Positions 1 to 11,540 of a stretch of DNA of 64,000 nt are shown piece by piece. The notes under the pieces are model-generated. The model was not told the origin of the DNA and searched no databases. It was given only the letters and a program-made list of their open reading frames with translations. Position 1 is the stretch's first letter. Every line of letters starts with the position of its first letter. The stretch is from Erodium maritimum (lineage: Eukaryota; Streptophyta; Magnoliopsida; Geraniales; Geraniaceae), in the NCBI GenBank assembly GCA_963921825.1, contig OY997588.1, positions 157,419,618 to 157,483,617 of the forward strand, given 5' to 3'. Both the position numbers and the translations under genes were made by a program.

Positions 1-248
1 AAAAAACAAAAACCGAGTAAATTAACTATATTATGAATGCTCCCACAAAAACACATAAATGAAATGAGACCGATGAAAAATAAGATATAAATTATCCATA
101 AAAACAAATTAAAATTAAATTTTACTATAACCATGAAAAAAATTATAAATCTCAATATAATTAATTGTATAGAATCATCTCTAAAAGGATACTTTACCCC
201 AAGGAAGTAGAGTAGCACCTACAGAAGAAGATCATTGACTTGAAGAAG
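1..248. other. Upstream region of the FLDH-like gene
   Basis: AT-rich, with several TATA-like stretches (for example near 83-95 and 150-170) and no coding frame I can support. The last 50-60 bases, which are purine-rich, probably form the 5' leader of the gene that starts at 249. The exact promoter cannot be fixed from sequence. Confidence 0.4.
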
Positions 249-3200
249 ATGTTGATGGAGAAGAAGATACTTGTTACCGGCGCTTCCGGTTACTTGGGAG
301 GTCGGCTCTGCCACGCCCTCCTCAAAAATGGACACACCGTCAGGGCCATGGTCCGGCCAACCAGCGACGTCTCCGCCCTTCCTCCGGCCACCGACGGCTC
401 ACCTTTCGAGCTCGTCTACGGCGACGTCACCGACCTCCGCTCCATCCTCGCCGCCTGCTCCGGCTGCCACGTCCTCTTCCACGTCGCCGCCTTGGTGGAG
501 CCTTGGCTTCCAGATCCTTCTAGATTCTTTACTGTAAGCTTCAATCTCGCACGCACGCACTGAACAATTTTCTCGAGTCCTCTTGCTTTCTGTTTGGTTG
601 TCGAGAAAATAGAAATGGAATCTTATCATGGTTTAGTTTCGCTTTGGTGAAGTTGAATTGAGTGGGTAAATGTTGAGTTATACTCAATTGAGTGAGATTT
701 GGGGCTAGAATTTATATGATTTTAGCTTCAATAGTTGTGATTGAAGTGAAGAAATGGGAGTCTTATTATGATTGAGTTTCGCTTTGATCAAGCTGAATTG
801 AGTATGTGAATGTTGAATTATACTCCATTGAGTGAAGATTGGGCCTAGAATTTACGTGAGTTTAGCTCCAATAGTTGTGATTGAAGTGAAGAAATTGGAA
901 TATTATTATGATTGAGTTTCGCTTTGATCAAACTGAATTGAGTATGTAATGTTGAATCATACTCTATTAAGTGTAGACTGGGCCTAGAATTTAGATGATT
1001 TTATATTTTTATCAGACTCACTGCTGAGTTCTTTCACTTTCTGTTTGGTTTCCGAGAAAATAAAACCTTGAATCTTATTACGGTTTAGTTTCACTTTGAT
1101 CAAGCTGAATTGAGTATGTGAATGTTGAATTATACTTCATTGAGTGGAGATTGGGCCTATATTTTACATGAGTTTAGCTCCAATAGTTGTGATTTGAAGT
1201 GAAGAAATTGGAATCTTATTATGATTTGAGTTTCTATTTTATCAAGCTAATTGAGTATGTAAATGTTGAATTATAGTCCATTAAGTGAAGATTGGGCCTA
1301 GATTTTACATGATTTTATCACACTCGCTGCTGAGTAAATTTACTTTCTGTTTGGTTTCCTAGAAAATAGAAATGTGAATCTTATTACGGTTTAGTTCCAC
1401 TTTGATCAAGCTGAATTGAATATGTAAATATTGCATCATACTCTATCAAGTAAAGATTGGGCCTAGAATTTACATGATTTTAGCTCCAACAGTTGTGTTT
1501 GAAGTGAAGAAATTGGAATCTTGTTATGGGCGAGTTTTAATTTGATCAGGCTAAATTGATTATGTAAATGTGGAATTATACTCCATTAACTGAAGATTGG
1601 GCCTAGGTTGTACATGATATTAGCTCCAAAAGTTGTGATTCAAGTGAAGACATTGGAATCTTATTGGGATTGAGTTTGAATTTGTTGAAACTGAATTGAG
1701 TATGTAATGTTGAATCATACTATATCAAGTGTAGATTGGGCCTAGAACTCACATGATTTTGTCTCCAACAATTGTGATTGAAATTGTATGTGCGTGTGTT
1801 GAATTAGGTTAATGTTGGGGGGTTGAAGAATGTGTTACAAGCTGTTAAAGAGACAGATACAATAGAGAAGCTGATATACACGTCTTCGTTCTTCGCTCTT
1901 GGATCAACATCAACCGATGGATTCGTTGGTGACGAGAGTCAAGTAATGCATCTTGACCAGTTTCTTCTTTGCCCCAATTATACACTAATTATCTGTTAAT
2001 CGTGACATTTGGATTATAAGAAAATAAATTATGCTGATAGATCCATCACGAGAAGTTCTTTTGCACGGAGTATGAGAGATCAAAATCTGTTGCGGATAAG
2101 ATAGCAATGCAAGCTGCTGCTGATGGTGTTCCCATCATGCTGCTTTATCCCGGTGTTATTTATGGCCCTGGAAAGGTCACAGCTGGGAATGTCGTTGCTC
2201 AGCTGGTATGATTGATCGCTTGCTCTTATCATGCATTTTTTTGATGACTCTCCAATCAGAGGAAGCTGGTTAAGTTCTTGTTAGGTTTTTTTTCGCTTTA
2301 TATTTGTAGATTGTTATTCTAACACGTTTAAAATCACTGTATCTGACACTAAAATACTATTTATAGTTGATTTTTTCGTGTTATAGTTATTTTTTTCCCA
2401 CATGTTATGGTAACTGATGCTCATTTCTGGTGGCCAGTTGATTGAACGCTTTAATGGACGATTACCCGGTTACATAGGGTATGGAAAAGATAAGTATTCC
2501 TTCTGCCACGTTGAAGATGTCGTAGATGGACACATTGGAGCGATGAAGAAAGGTCGAACTGGTGAAAGATATCTTCTAACAGGAGAAAATGCATCCTTTG
2601 TGCATGTTTTTGACATAGCCGCTATTATCACTGAAACAAAAAGGCCTATGTTTAACATACCCTTATGGGCTATATTGGCTTATGGTTGGGTGTCCGTTCT
2701 TATCTCTAGGATTACGGGAAAGCTTCCTTTGATCAGTCCACCGGTAAGTTTTATTGTTCTTTTTGCCTTAATCTTTGTTTCATGTATTACTATTTGGAAT
2801 AATTGCAAAAAAGCACCTTGGGGTATTCACTTTTTTTCAACTTGTAGCCCTCTTCTTTGATAACTGCAAAAAAAAGCTCTGAACTTGTCTTCTTTTTGCA
2901 CTTTGTTTCAAAATGGCTATTTTACCCTTAGAAATTAAATTTTTATAGATAATAAGTAAAGAACAAAAAATCCAAAATTTCATCTCTCTTAAATATTTTA
3001 CCCTTTGTACGGTACAAAAGAGGAAGGAAATTGAGGGATATGAAATTTTGGATTTATTTTTTACTTAATTATTTTTAAAATGGATACTGTCAGGGTAAAA
3101 TCGTCAATTTTATACAATTTGCAACAAAAAGAGAAGTTTAGGATGATTTTTTCGGCAACTATCAAAGAATGCTACAAATTGCAAAAAATGAATACCACAG

Positions 3201-3600
3201 CGTACATTTTCGCGGTGATCCTTTACTATTTCTGTAAATTTCTCCATATGTTGTTTGTTGATTAATAACCACATGTTTAGGGATTCAAATCAACTCCAAA
3301 TGCTTCAAATTCCAGATAAAATAAATTGAGGGCAGCATTACATTTTCACCAGTCCATAATAACTATCATGACTTGTTTTGGGGATCTACTTTGCTTCCAT
3401 AATCCATAACATTACATTTTCACCACTTCTTACAATTTTTGTATTTTAAAATGGAGTAGACAGTGTATGTATTAAGACACCAGTGGGCCTATTCTTGCGA
3501 AAAGGCCAAAGCAGAGCTTGGTTACAACCCTAGAAGCCTGAAAGAAGGATTGGAAGAGGTGTTACCCTGGCTGAAGAGCTTGAGCTTGATAAAATACTGA
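249..3600 (+). CDS. FLDH: NAD(P)-dependent epimerase/dehydratase-type reductase, farnesol dehydrogenase-like
   Basis: Five coding exons join in phase: 249-533, 1808-1942, 2041-2205, 2438-2743 and 3460-3600, giving 343 residues. All introns are GT-AG. An alternative start at 255 would drop two residues. The Rossmann motif TGASGYLG is at residues 10-17, a TSS segment at about 120-122, and the catalytic YxxxK as YERSK at 151-155. A hydrophobic stretch at about 268-285 could be a membrane anchor. The reading matches the plant FLDH group of extended short-chain reductases almost throughout, including the ending LGYNPRSLKEGLEEVLPWLK. Family knowledge: Arabidopsis FLDH oxidises farnesol to farnesal using NAD+ and modulates ABA signalling; that this copy does so is inference. 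Intron 1 carries a tandem repeat and intron 4 a palindromic MITE. A related DFR/epimerase role is the main alternative. Confidence 0.9.
571..1790. repeat. Intronic tandem repeat, about 140-bp unit, eight copies
   Basis: The landmark GGGCCTAGAATTTA and variants recurs at about 701, 842, 979, 1153, 1292, 1459, 1599 and 1738. Spacings are about 141, 137, 174, 139, 167, 140 and 139 bases. The two longer units hold an extra block (TTTCTGTTTGGTTTCC and AAAATA) that also appears at the 5' end of the array near 587-610. The array fills nearly all of intron 1 of the FLDH-like gene. Copies differ by point changes and small indels, so the array is not very recent. Confidence 0.85.
2795..3221. mobile_element. 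Palindromic MULE-type MITE, family A (copy 1), in FLDH intron 4
   Basis: A 427-bp foldback. The left arm reads GGAATAATTGCAAAAAAGC and the right arm is its imperfect inverse, meeting near the TTGTACGGTACAA centre. Flanks ATTACTATT (2786-2794) and TTTACTATT (3222-3230) match at 8 of 9 bases, a likely 9-bp target-site duplication. This is one of about eight copies in the window. Confidence 0.85.
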
Positions 3601-4288
3601 ACGGGTGCGTGTGCCGTTTACAACTTCTTCAGAGGTATGTTGTTGCTGCGTAATTATGTTTAGAGAAAACGTTATTTGCATACCCTTTTTGACCCTTCGC
3701 TGTCAAAAACACCCCCTAAAGGTGAGGGGTTATGAGTAACACACTGTCACCTTTCGTATTAGTCAAAAACACCCGGATTCATACAGAAAATGTGATGGTT
3801 TTATCAGGAACACGCCGTCACCTTTCTCATTAATCAGTGGTTTTTTGGGGGATATAATGACCCAAATCCGGGTGTTTTTGATAATAAACGAAAGGTGACA
3901 ATGTGTTACTGATAACTATATACGTTAATATAATGTTTTTTTATTGAAAAAATATGCTGAAGAAGTAAAAACATTTGCTATGTTGCTCCTCATCCTTCCT
4001 AGATAGATATTAGTATATTACTAAACCCACTTATGATAGAAGTTTGCTGTTGAAGGTCTAAAAAACATCAATTGTACTATGGTTCATTAAGAGATTAGGT
4101 GTAACTGTGTAAGTAATTAGCACTAGTTTAGCAATGACTCTTCCGTGTTCTTGGCTTTACAATTACATCCCTGCTGACGGCCAAAGACTTGATAAGGCAT
4201 GTGTGGTTATAATCGATCTAACAAAAACTGTGTCCAGTAAACATGGTTTTCTTCATTAGAATTACAAATCATGACTCAATATTCAATA
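3601..4288. other. Intergenic, decayed repeats
   Basis: No gene visible. It holds the 3' flank of the FLDH-like gene and one truncated family-B foldback (3663 to about 3925), then AT-rich unassigned sequence. Confidence 0.5.
3663..3925. mobile_element. Family B foldback MITE, right end damaged
   Basis: The left end GAGAAAACGTTATTTGCAT and interior blocks (AACACCCCCTAAAGGTGAGG, GTAACACACTGTCACC) match the family-B elements at 5437 and 47933. The interior is palindromic, but the right terminus is not preserved, so no target duplication could be assigned. Confidence 0.6.
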
Positions 4289-4714
4289 TGGATAATTGCA
4301 AAAAAGTACCTTGAGGTATTCACCTTTTGCAAGTTGTAGCCTTCTTATCTGATAATTGCAAAAAAGTGCCATAAACTTACTTTTTTGTTGCACTTTGAGT
4401 AAATTTGTTTCAAAATGATGATTTTACCCTTGAAATTTTAAATTTAAAAAATAATAAATGAAAAACAAAAAATCCAGTATTCTCACCTCTGTTACTTTTC
4501 TTTCTTATCGAACGTATAAAGAGGAAGAAAATTTTGGACCTTTTGTTCTATGCTTATTGTTAATTAAAGGGGAATATTGTCATTTTGAAACTAAATTTAC
4601 ACAAAGGACAACAAAAAGGTAAGTTCATGATACATTTTTTTTTGCAATTATCAAAGAAGAGGGATACAACTTGCAAAAAGTGAATACCTCAGGATACTTT
4701 TTTGCAATTATCCC
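4289..4714. mobile_element. Palindromic MULE-type MITE, family A (copy 2)
   Basis: A 426-bp foldback with ends TGGATAATTGCAAAAAAG and its inverse closing in ATTATCCC. Flanks TATTCAATA (4280-4288) and TATTTAATA (4715-4723) agree at 8 of 9 bases. Confidence 0.85.
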
Positions 4715-5161
4715 TATTTAATAAGTACCTGCATGCATCTCACATGGTAAACATTTGGAATTGTGTCTTTGTAGAGACTAGAGACCACACCTATATGCTT
4801 GTGGACTGTGTTGTTCATGTGCTACCATGTGTTTTCATAAAAGATACAAGATGACACTGTCGATATTTGATCTCCCCATTAGAGGTATTTGCATCTGAGA
4901 TAACACACGCACGACCCTAAGAGACATGCTTTTAGCTTTCAATTATACATATCTAATGCATACGCTTTTGGAGACAGACATGTCTTTTTTCCAGTCACAG
5001 CTCTTGCATAATTCCAAGTGTTGCGGTCTTGTTTATTTCATGAATCTGGTCTTGTTTCAGGTGAGAAGATTGAGGATAGCATGGATAGCATGATCTTGCT
5101 GGTAAGCTGCCATCTTCCACTGAAAAGTAACTAGGGTGCTATGAATTTATATAGTATTTTA

Positions 5162-5381
5162 TGGGTTAAATGTAAAAACTTATCCTTAAGTATTGGTCAC
5201 CAACAACAAACTACCCTAAAGTATCGATTACTATTGGAGGCATGCAAATGATCTATGACCAATTCATAAAGGTACGTAAATGACCTGTGTCCAGAACATA
5301 AGGTCCTTCATTTTACACACTTAAACTTCGGTAACCTGCTGTTCATGACCAATACATAAGGGTAGGTTTGTATGTTTAACC
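5162..5381. mobile_element. Foldback MITE, family C
   Basis: A 220-bp element with inverted ends (GGGTTAAATGTAAAAACTTA on the left, TTTGTATGTTTAACC on the right). Flanks AGTATTTTA (5153-5161) and TGTATTTTA (5382-5390) match at 8 of 9. The interior has the block TTAAGTATTGGTCAC shared with other family-C pieces. Confidence 0.75.
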
Positions 5382-5436
5382 TGTATTTTATCCATTAAGT
5401 ATTTATGCCCTTTGTTATGATTCCTTATAAAACTAA

Positions 5437-5712
5437 GGGATAACTTTATTAACATACATTCGGCGACCTTTGATTCTCAAATACTCGATAAAAATGAGGG
5501 GATATCAGTAATATACTGTCACGGTTCATCATTCATCAAAAAGTTATTGATAAAGGTGAAAGTGTGTTCCTGGTGAAACCATTACTTACTCAATGTGAAT
5601 CTGGAGTTTTTGATTAATTGTGAAGAGTGACAGTGTGTTACTAATCACCTCACCTTTAGGAGGCGTTCTTGAGAATCAAAGGTCATCGAGGGGGTGTAAA
5701 TAACGTTTCTTC
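5437..5712. mobile_element. Foldback MITE, family B
   Basis: A 276-bp palindrome. The left end is GGGATAACTTTATTAAC and the right end inverts to GAAGAAACGTTATTTACACC. Flanks TAAAACTAA (5428-5436) and TAAAGCTAA (5713-5721) match at 8 of 9. Confidence 0.8.
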
Positions 5713-5740
5713 TAAAGCTAATGTAAGATAATTAGTTTTA

Positions 5741-6223
5741 GGGGTAACTTTAGTACCACACCATCGGTTTCCTTTGATTTTGGAAACACATTGTGTAGGT
5801 GATGGTTTCTCATGAACAGTCACTTTTAAGTTTTTTGCAAAAAAAATGTGGTCTATAATTGAGAAAAACGTTCAATAAAAGTCCTTATGTTCTGGTAACA
5901 CACATTTAATACCCCTTATAAATTGGTCATATATCATTTAATAGCCCTCATGTATTGGTAACAGAACAATAACATGTCTTGTGAATTGGTCACAGATCAT
6001 CAAAATGGCGTAAAATTGACCAAAATTTTGTCCATTGTGTTACCAATACTTAAGGGGTACTAACTGAATGTTACAAATACATAAGGGGTATTAAAGGTAA
6101 TTAACCCGAGAAACTACGGTGTGTTTTTGAGTCAAAACTTACGAGTTTGTTGTGTGTTTGTAGATTATGAAGGTGAAGGTGTGTTTTTGAAAACCGAAGC
6201 ATTGGTGATGTGTAACTAATGTT
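5741..6223. mobile_element. Family B foldback with a nested family-C-like insert
   Basis: The outer arms (GGGGTAACTTTAGTACC on the left; inverse near 6195-6223) resemble family B. The middle, about 5874-6106, is a separate inverted repeat with the phrases ATTGGTCA and GGGGTATTAAAGGTAATTAA typical of family C. Nesting is inferred from this order. The outer target duplication is only partial. Confidence 0.55.
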
Positions 6224-6462
6224 TGTCTGTAGTTTAATCGTTGGTGTGACTTAGACTCGGAGTGGCCATAGGTTTAGGATAGGAATGGGACGAGTTTGCT
6301 TTGAGGGACAACAGAACAGCTCTGATGACAGCAACACTTGCTTGGTTCCAGCTAGCAAAAAACGTGTGTGGAACATGCTTTTTTTTTCCTTTGCTCTGAA
6401 AGATTTTTAAGATGTTACTAATAATAAAAAATACCACTTAAGATTTGATCTCTTGATTTTAA

Positions 6463-6999
6463 GAGCGCTGGTAATGATAGCCCACCGGCACGGTTGTGGT
6501 TGGCAGCATTGGGCCACTGCCCAACCATCGGTGACGTGCTATGGGCTTTTGTAGCGTCGGGCTGATCTTTTGGCCCTTTTTAAAAAATGGGGCAAGTACA
6601 TAGCTATATCCGGTAGAAGGTTAATAAGTCAAAAATTATCCTGTCGTAACGTTTGTTCCTCTGTACATATCTTATAGGATGTCAGATTTCATATTTTGGG
6701 AAAAAAAACTACAAAACAGTGGGTATGCACATGAGATAACCACCTATTTATTGAAGAATTTTTTTATCTCAAAATTAGATGAAAAGGGCAAGTACATTGG
6801 GGTGGACCCTGTACCGGGTATGTAAGTGGGAATGATGATCACGTCGGGTTAGTTTTTGAGACGAAAAATCATCAAGGGGTCAGTTTTTGTAGGGGATTTA
6901 ATGTGAGAAAATAAATCCCCGCATTATAAACTATGCCTTTTTTGTGTCATATTTTTTTTCTTAACGTTATCTTTGATAATTTTGGGGACGTAGATGCTC
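6463..6999. mobile_element. Putative Harbinger-like MITE (TAA target)
   Basis: The left end GAGCGCTGG follows TAA (6460-6462). The right end GTAGATGCTC precedes TAA (7000-7002). Short imperfect terminal inverted repeats plus a TAA duplication fit PIF/Harbinger. The 537-bp interior shows no coding frame. Confidence 0.45.
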
Positions 7000-7439
7000 T
7001 AAAGAGATGAGTTACCTAACATTGGTTGTTTTAAAACAAAATATACATGGTATTAGAATTTGGTAGAATTGGGCATGTGCGTGTGCGTTTCTCTGTACCT
7101 TAACTTCCCCGCTTTGGACTATAATGCCGAATTCTAGTCCTGTAATAACTTACGTGCGAAAGAGACATGTTCAAGGAAATAATGAATTTTCTTTTTTAAC
7201 GTGTAGACGACATATAAGGTGTGTTGAGACGTTACTTGTAGAAACTATAAACAAATTCAATTAGTAAGATTGACTTTTCAAATCTCTAAAACTCACCACA
7301 AATGACAATTTTAAACAATTTATTTTTGATATCTTGAACAATGACTTATCATTAGTGGAAAAATCTGGCTATTTTTAATTTTTTTTAATGGCAGTTGATT
7401 TTTTATTTTTTCCTCGTAGAATAACTAGGGAGAATATCT

Positions 7440-7870
7440 GTTTCTATGTGGAGAGATCTGGTTTGCTCTGCGCTGGATCCTACCACGAGCCAGCTAAGCC
7501 AGCCGGTCCAGCCGCCGGCTCGAGCCGTTGAATCCGGGTCATGAACAGGCTGTAAATTCACGCGGAGTTTGTCTCGTCACTCCATCCAACTCCAACGCAC
7601 ACGCGCACGTCAGGGTTGTTTACAACAACTCGTGATAGCGAAGAAGGTCGTTGAGATCTCGTTGCCACGCGTCTCGACCACGCGCGACCTCTCGAGTCGT
7701 GGTGGGGTAGCGCCGCTAAATGGCGCCGAGAATACCGGGATGATCCGGTCAAAGGGTTAGGTTTATAGGAGGAATCTGAAATAATGGGCCCAGAAGCCCG
7801 GCCCAGGGCCCACAAACAGGACACCAACTCACATGGTCATGCACAAAGTGCACGTGACCGCTTTATCGAC
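7440..7870. promoter_or_regulatory. GC-rich island with GGGCCC/GGCCCA motifs and a CACGTG box, no gene attached
   Basis: A sharp GC-rich patch in AT-rich surroundings. At about 7784-7812 it has clustered GGGCCC/GGCCCA motifs (site II type, bound by TCP factors in plants). An E/G-box-like CACGTG lies near 7850. The 7560-7760 part has many CG dinucleotides. No exon I can recognise starts here. It may be an orphan promoter, a lost gene's 5' end or part of a decayed transposon. Confidence 0.35.
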
Positions 7871-8053
7871 CTGTTGTTGAGTTTTGGATTATGGTTGGGA
7901 TAAGGATAATCCTAAAAATACATTAAGGAAGAATTTACATTTTGTAATCTCTAATTTCTTTTTTGATAATTGAAAAAAAATCTGTGTGCTTATTTGTTGT
8001 TCTATTTTGTGTGAATTTGTTTTAAAATGATAATTTTATTTTTTATAAAATAA

Positions 8054-8165
8054 AGAGGTAAATATTGAAACCTACTCTTAATTATTGGTCACAAACACTA
8101 CAATGCCCTACGTTTTAAAATGATAAATGCATTACCTTAAGTATTGATCACTCGATTTTGTTAAT
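8054..8165. mobile_element. Single arm of a family-C foldback
   Basis: The blocks GGTAAATATTGAAACC, ACTACAATGCCCTACG and ACCTTAAGTATTGATCAC match one arm of the family-C element at 43168-43594. The second arm is missing. Confidence 0.5.
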
Positions 8166-8169
8166 ACAA

Positions 8170-9720
8170 ATGGACGGAATATTTCATTTGCTAGAGGTTA
8201 CTCCCAGATGGAAGGATATGATGCTCACGGTAATGCTCTCGAAGTAGTGACAGAGGAATAATCCCCTTTGGATCTGGGTTCGCCCGGTTCCAGGGCATCA
8301 TTAGACTTCGAGAATGAGTGTTGGGTAGCCGTCAATCTGTTCCATGCACTAGGGATGCCGCACAGCCCTAGCGACCAAGAGGGGCGACGAGAAGGGTTGG
8401 GAATGCACGCCGACGGAACCCTTAGTAGTAGCCAAATCGGGCAGGCCAAACGTACTCAAGAAAACGTCAGTATCACATCGATCATGGAGAACGGGGGATA
8501 ATCATCTTTGCTATAGGTATGAGGTTTCTATGTGGACGGTTGTTGGCTCGATCAGTTGAGTGGAGATTGTTGGTGGATTAGTATGAGGGTGAAGTCGCTA
8601 CCCAAGGGAGTATTCCATGACCTCAATTATGTTGGGTGAATCAGGGCAAGGCGACGAGTAGGTCAACGTATAAGGAGGAATAATGTCGAAAGAATGATGG
8701 TACCGTCGTGGTGGACGTGAGGGAGGAGGACGCCAAAAATAAATTAAAAATTATTTGAATATATATAGCTAGCTTTGTCCACCTTCAAAGATTAGATTTA
8801 TATTCAACTACTTTGTTAAATATCGGCAACATTAATTAGTGCTCTCTTTCAATTTTGGTTTTCTGCACCCGCTATCACTGTTCCTCTCTTGTCGGTGATG
8901 GCCTATGCTCTGGTCTTGATTGTTGTCGGCGGAGACCTCCATCTTCCCCTCATTTCCTTCCTCCTTTCTATCCTCCCGTCATGTTACGCCATTCTCTTCC
9001 CATTCCTCCGATCGGCTCTCCACCTTTCTCGAAACTTTATTAGTGGTTTCGATCATCCTACATCATCGTCTCGGTGATCAGTTGGGACTGGGTGGTAGTT
9101 CCCGTGGCTTTAGTGACCGTTCTGTCATCGGTCTTGGTAGATTTGGTCCTTTGGACTCAGATTTTTCCTCTGGAGCTCATTGTTGGTATATGAGACGATC
9201 GAAATTTGTCTATGTTCTAGGTACATCACAAGTTTCGTATTGATAAAGTCAGTCGGTTGCGGGCCAGTGGAAGTTGCATCTCTTTGGCAGGTTTCGTGGT
9301 GTTCAGGGAATGGTCCTGTAGCTGGCTCTAGCAGATATGGTCTTTTTCGACTCAAATCTGTCCATTGTTGCTGCTGCTGCTAGTGTTGCCCCAGCTTGTC
9401 GGTTGGTGAGCTGTCAAATTGTGGCGACTCTGTTTCAGTTAGGTTTAGTTTTTTTATTTTTATTTTATTATTTGTGCTTTACAGTTTTCTAAAATAACTG
9501 TACTTATTACAGTTTTGGTGTGCACTTGTTGCACTTTTGGTATGCACGTTATGTTGCCTTTTTAGCGTATACGTTGTTGCACGTTCGGAGACGTACTATG
9601 TTGCACTATCTTTTTCGATTAAGAATCGTAATATTATTGTCTAACTAGTCTGGAGTGCATTTAGGTTTTGATTGATATATAATATAATGCATTCTTCCTT
9701 AACGAAATAATAATTATTAT
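8170..9720. other. Decayed sequence of probable retrotransposon origin
   Basis: Higher in GC than its surroundings, with several short frames interrupted by stops and no motif I can assign. The 9400-9720 part (GT-rich, then AT-rich ending near CCTTAACGAAATAATAATT) resembles the 3' untranslated end of a plant LINE on the plus strand. That is a guess from composition and layout. Confidence 0.3.
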
Positions 9721-10720
9721 TTACCGAATAAAACCGTGATTTTTAAAATGACAAATGCTACTACGTGTCTTACAATTTATTCACATCTAATCTATCTCCT
9801 TATAAAATAATAATTTGACTAAATCCATTACCATTATGATTGATTTATGAGTACTACATTTCTCACGTCAATCGTGGCCAGTTGTGATTGGCCATATTTA
9901 TGGGCATAATAACACTGTTGTAGGGTCCACTTCCATATATCTGGTTTATGTGGGCCCAGCACCCAAATTTAACGCTAGCTCGCGTGAGTCGGGCGCGTGA
10001 TTGGCACAACTAATATATTCACATATTTTATTTTACAATTATTTTATAAGAAAATAATTTAATTATGGGAAGTAATTATTTTGTGAAATGAATATTTATC
10101 AACTTTTTATAGATGTAATTTATGTAGTGGAAGAGACTGTTTGTTAATTTCAATTAGCAACACAAAAAAAAAAAATTAGGGTTTGATTATGGATCGTGCT
10201 TGAACAATTTAACATATTGATCTTACAATCGTGAAATGCCAAGAAATAAAAGCCTAAAAAACAAAAGAACCAATTATGACTCGATATGATACAAATATCA
10301 ATGTTGAACTGATGCTCGGTCTTCAAAAGATGACCTTAAATTTTCTGTAGAAAGTACGTGACTTGATCAGGGGTTACAATGATTGGAATGGATGATCAGT
10401 TGCAGGCCTGTAGTCAATCGTGATGGTGGCGGGACGATTCTCCTCCTCATACTTCCTCGCCTGATTATTGGGCCAATCGTAGTAGATAGTCACGAATCGT
10501 CGCCATATATGCATCATCCTTCAGGTATGACGGTATACCATGGAGGCGTGGGAGAGAAAAACAACAAGACTATAAGGAGTATGAAACTTACGGGCATTCT
10601 CGTGATGATGAAATCTTGTTCAACGGTATGTCTTTGTGCGATGATAATATTGTTGGACGACGACTTGGTATTGCTTCGACTGACCTAGTAGAGTGTTTTT
10701 TGTTTTTGTTTTGAGACTAA

Positions 10721-10994
10721 AAGCATCTCCAATGGTAGCATGTTGCTGCTGTATGTTCGAATAAAAAAAATATCAAAATTTTCTATCAGCCAACAACCTC
10801 CAGTAGTAGGTTGTTCGTGTCATTTTCTTCACAATTTTTCAACCACCGGTTCGCGCTGATGCTAAGCTTACCGGCCGTGTTCTCCGCCAGCAACGAACCA
10901 CCAGCGAACCGACTGCAAAACGTCAACGAACCACCAGCGTTTTCTCTTCGTCAGCAACGAACCACCAACAAACCGACTAGTGTAGGAGATGTTT
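10721..10994. mobile_element. Harbinger-like MITE
   Basis: A 274-bp element with ends AAGCATCTCC and GGAGATGTTT (inverse AAACATCTCC), flanked by TAA at 10718-10720 and 10995-10997. Inside are short direct repeats built on CAGCAACGAACCACCA. The terminal motif and 3-bp target fit PIF/Harbinger. Confidence 0.65.
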
Positions 10995-11149
10995 TAAGGA
11001 GGTGATCCCTTTTTTTTTAAATGCAATTAAGAACACGTAGCAGGTAAATAACAGTAGAACATCGAAGAGCCAAAACGAGTGAAAAAATAAATAATAAGAA
11101 ATGAAATGAAACGAAACGACAAAAAACGGTGCGTTTTTGCCACGTCAGC

Positions 11150-11350
11150 TGGTGGATATAAGAGAGTAAAAATGCAAGAGAACAGCTTCATTTGCGCTTT
11201 CTTTTGTCTCTGGTCGTCTCTCTCACATTGATATTCTCTCCTTTTTCTGAGCGCGTCGGGATCCGCGTCCCTCCGATCGCCGCCGCCAAACCACCGTCCC
11301 TCGCCGCCGCCGTGCCCGTCGCCGCCTCCTTACCTCCTCTCCGTTCCACT
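11150..11350 (+). promoter_or_regulatory. Core promoter and non-coding first exon of the PP2C gene
   Basis: A TATA-like GGATATAAGAGAG lies at about 11154-11166. About 25-30 bases downstream begins a CT-rich leader (TCTCTGGTCGTCTCTCTCAC) typical of plant 5' UTRs. A good donor, ACT|GTAAGTTT, follows 11350. The leader therefore appears to be split by an intron from 11351 to 12180. The transcription start is inferred. Confidence 0.55.
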
Positions 11351-11540
11351 GTAAGTTTCTGCTCCTCCTTTTTCTCCGATTTAGCTTTAATGTCCTTCGA
11401 TTTTGTGGTTCCGAGACTAAGATCAACGCCTCGTTGATTTCCTTTTGGACTCGTTTGCAATTTCACTGACTTCGATTTTGCATTGCAGTGTGTGTTAGTA
11501 TCTGTATTTTGATTCTGGTGTTAGTGATCAGTTTGAGATG

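Larger units (their letters stand above)
4715..11149. other. Gene-free interval between FLDH and PP2C genes
   Basis: No supported coding exon. It holds several foldback elements (5162-6223), a Harbinger-like MITE (6463-6999), a GC-rich island (7440-7870), decayed sequence of probable transposon origin (8170-9720) and another Harbinger-like MITE (10721-10994). A CAP-like or core promoter pattern was not seen outside the PP2C start. Confidence 0.55.

Noticed and set aside
571-1790. CRISPR-like array
   Set aside because: Units are long, contiguous and diverged, without spacers, inside a plant intron.
6234-6437. 67-codon minus-strand frame
   Set aside because: Short, no motif, and overlaps repeat-flanking sequence.
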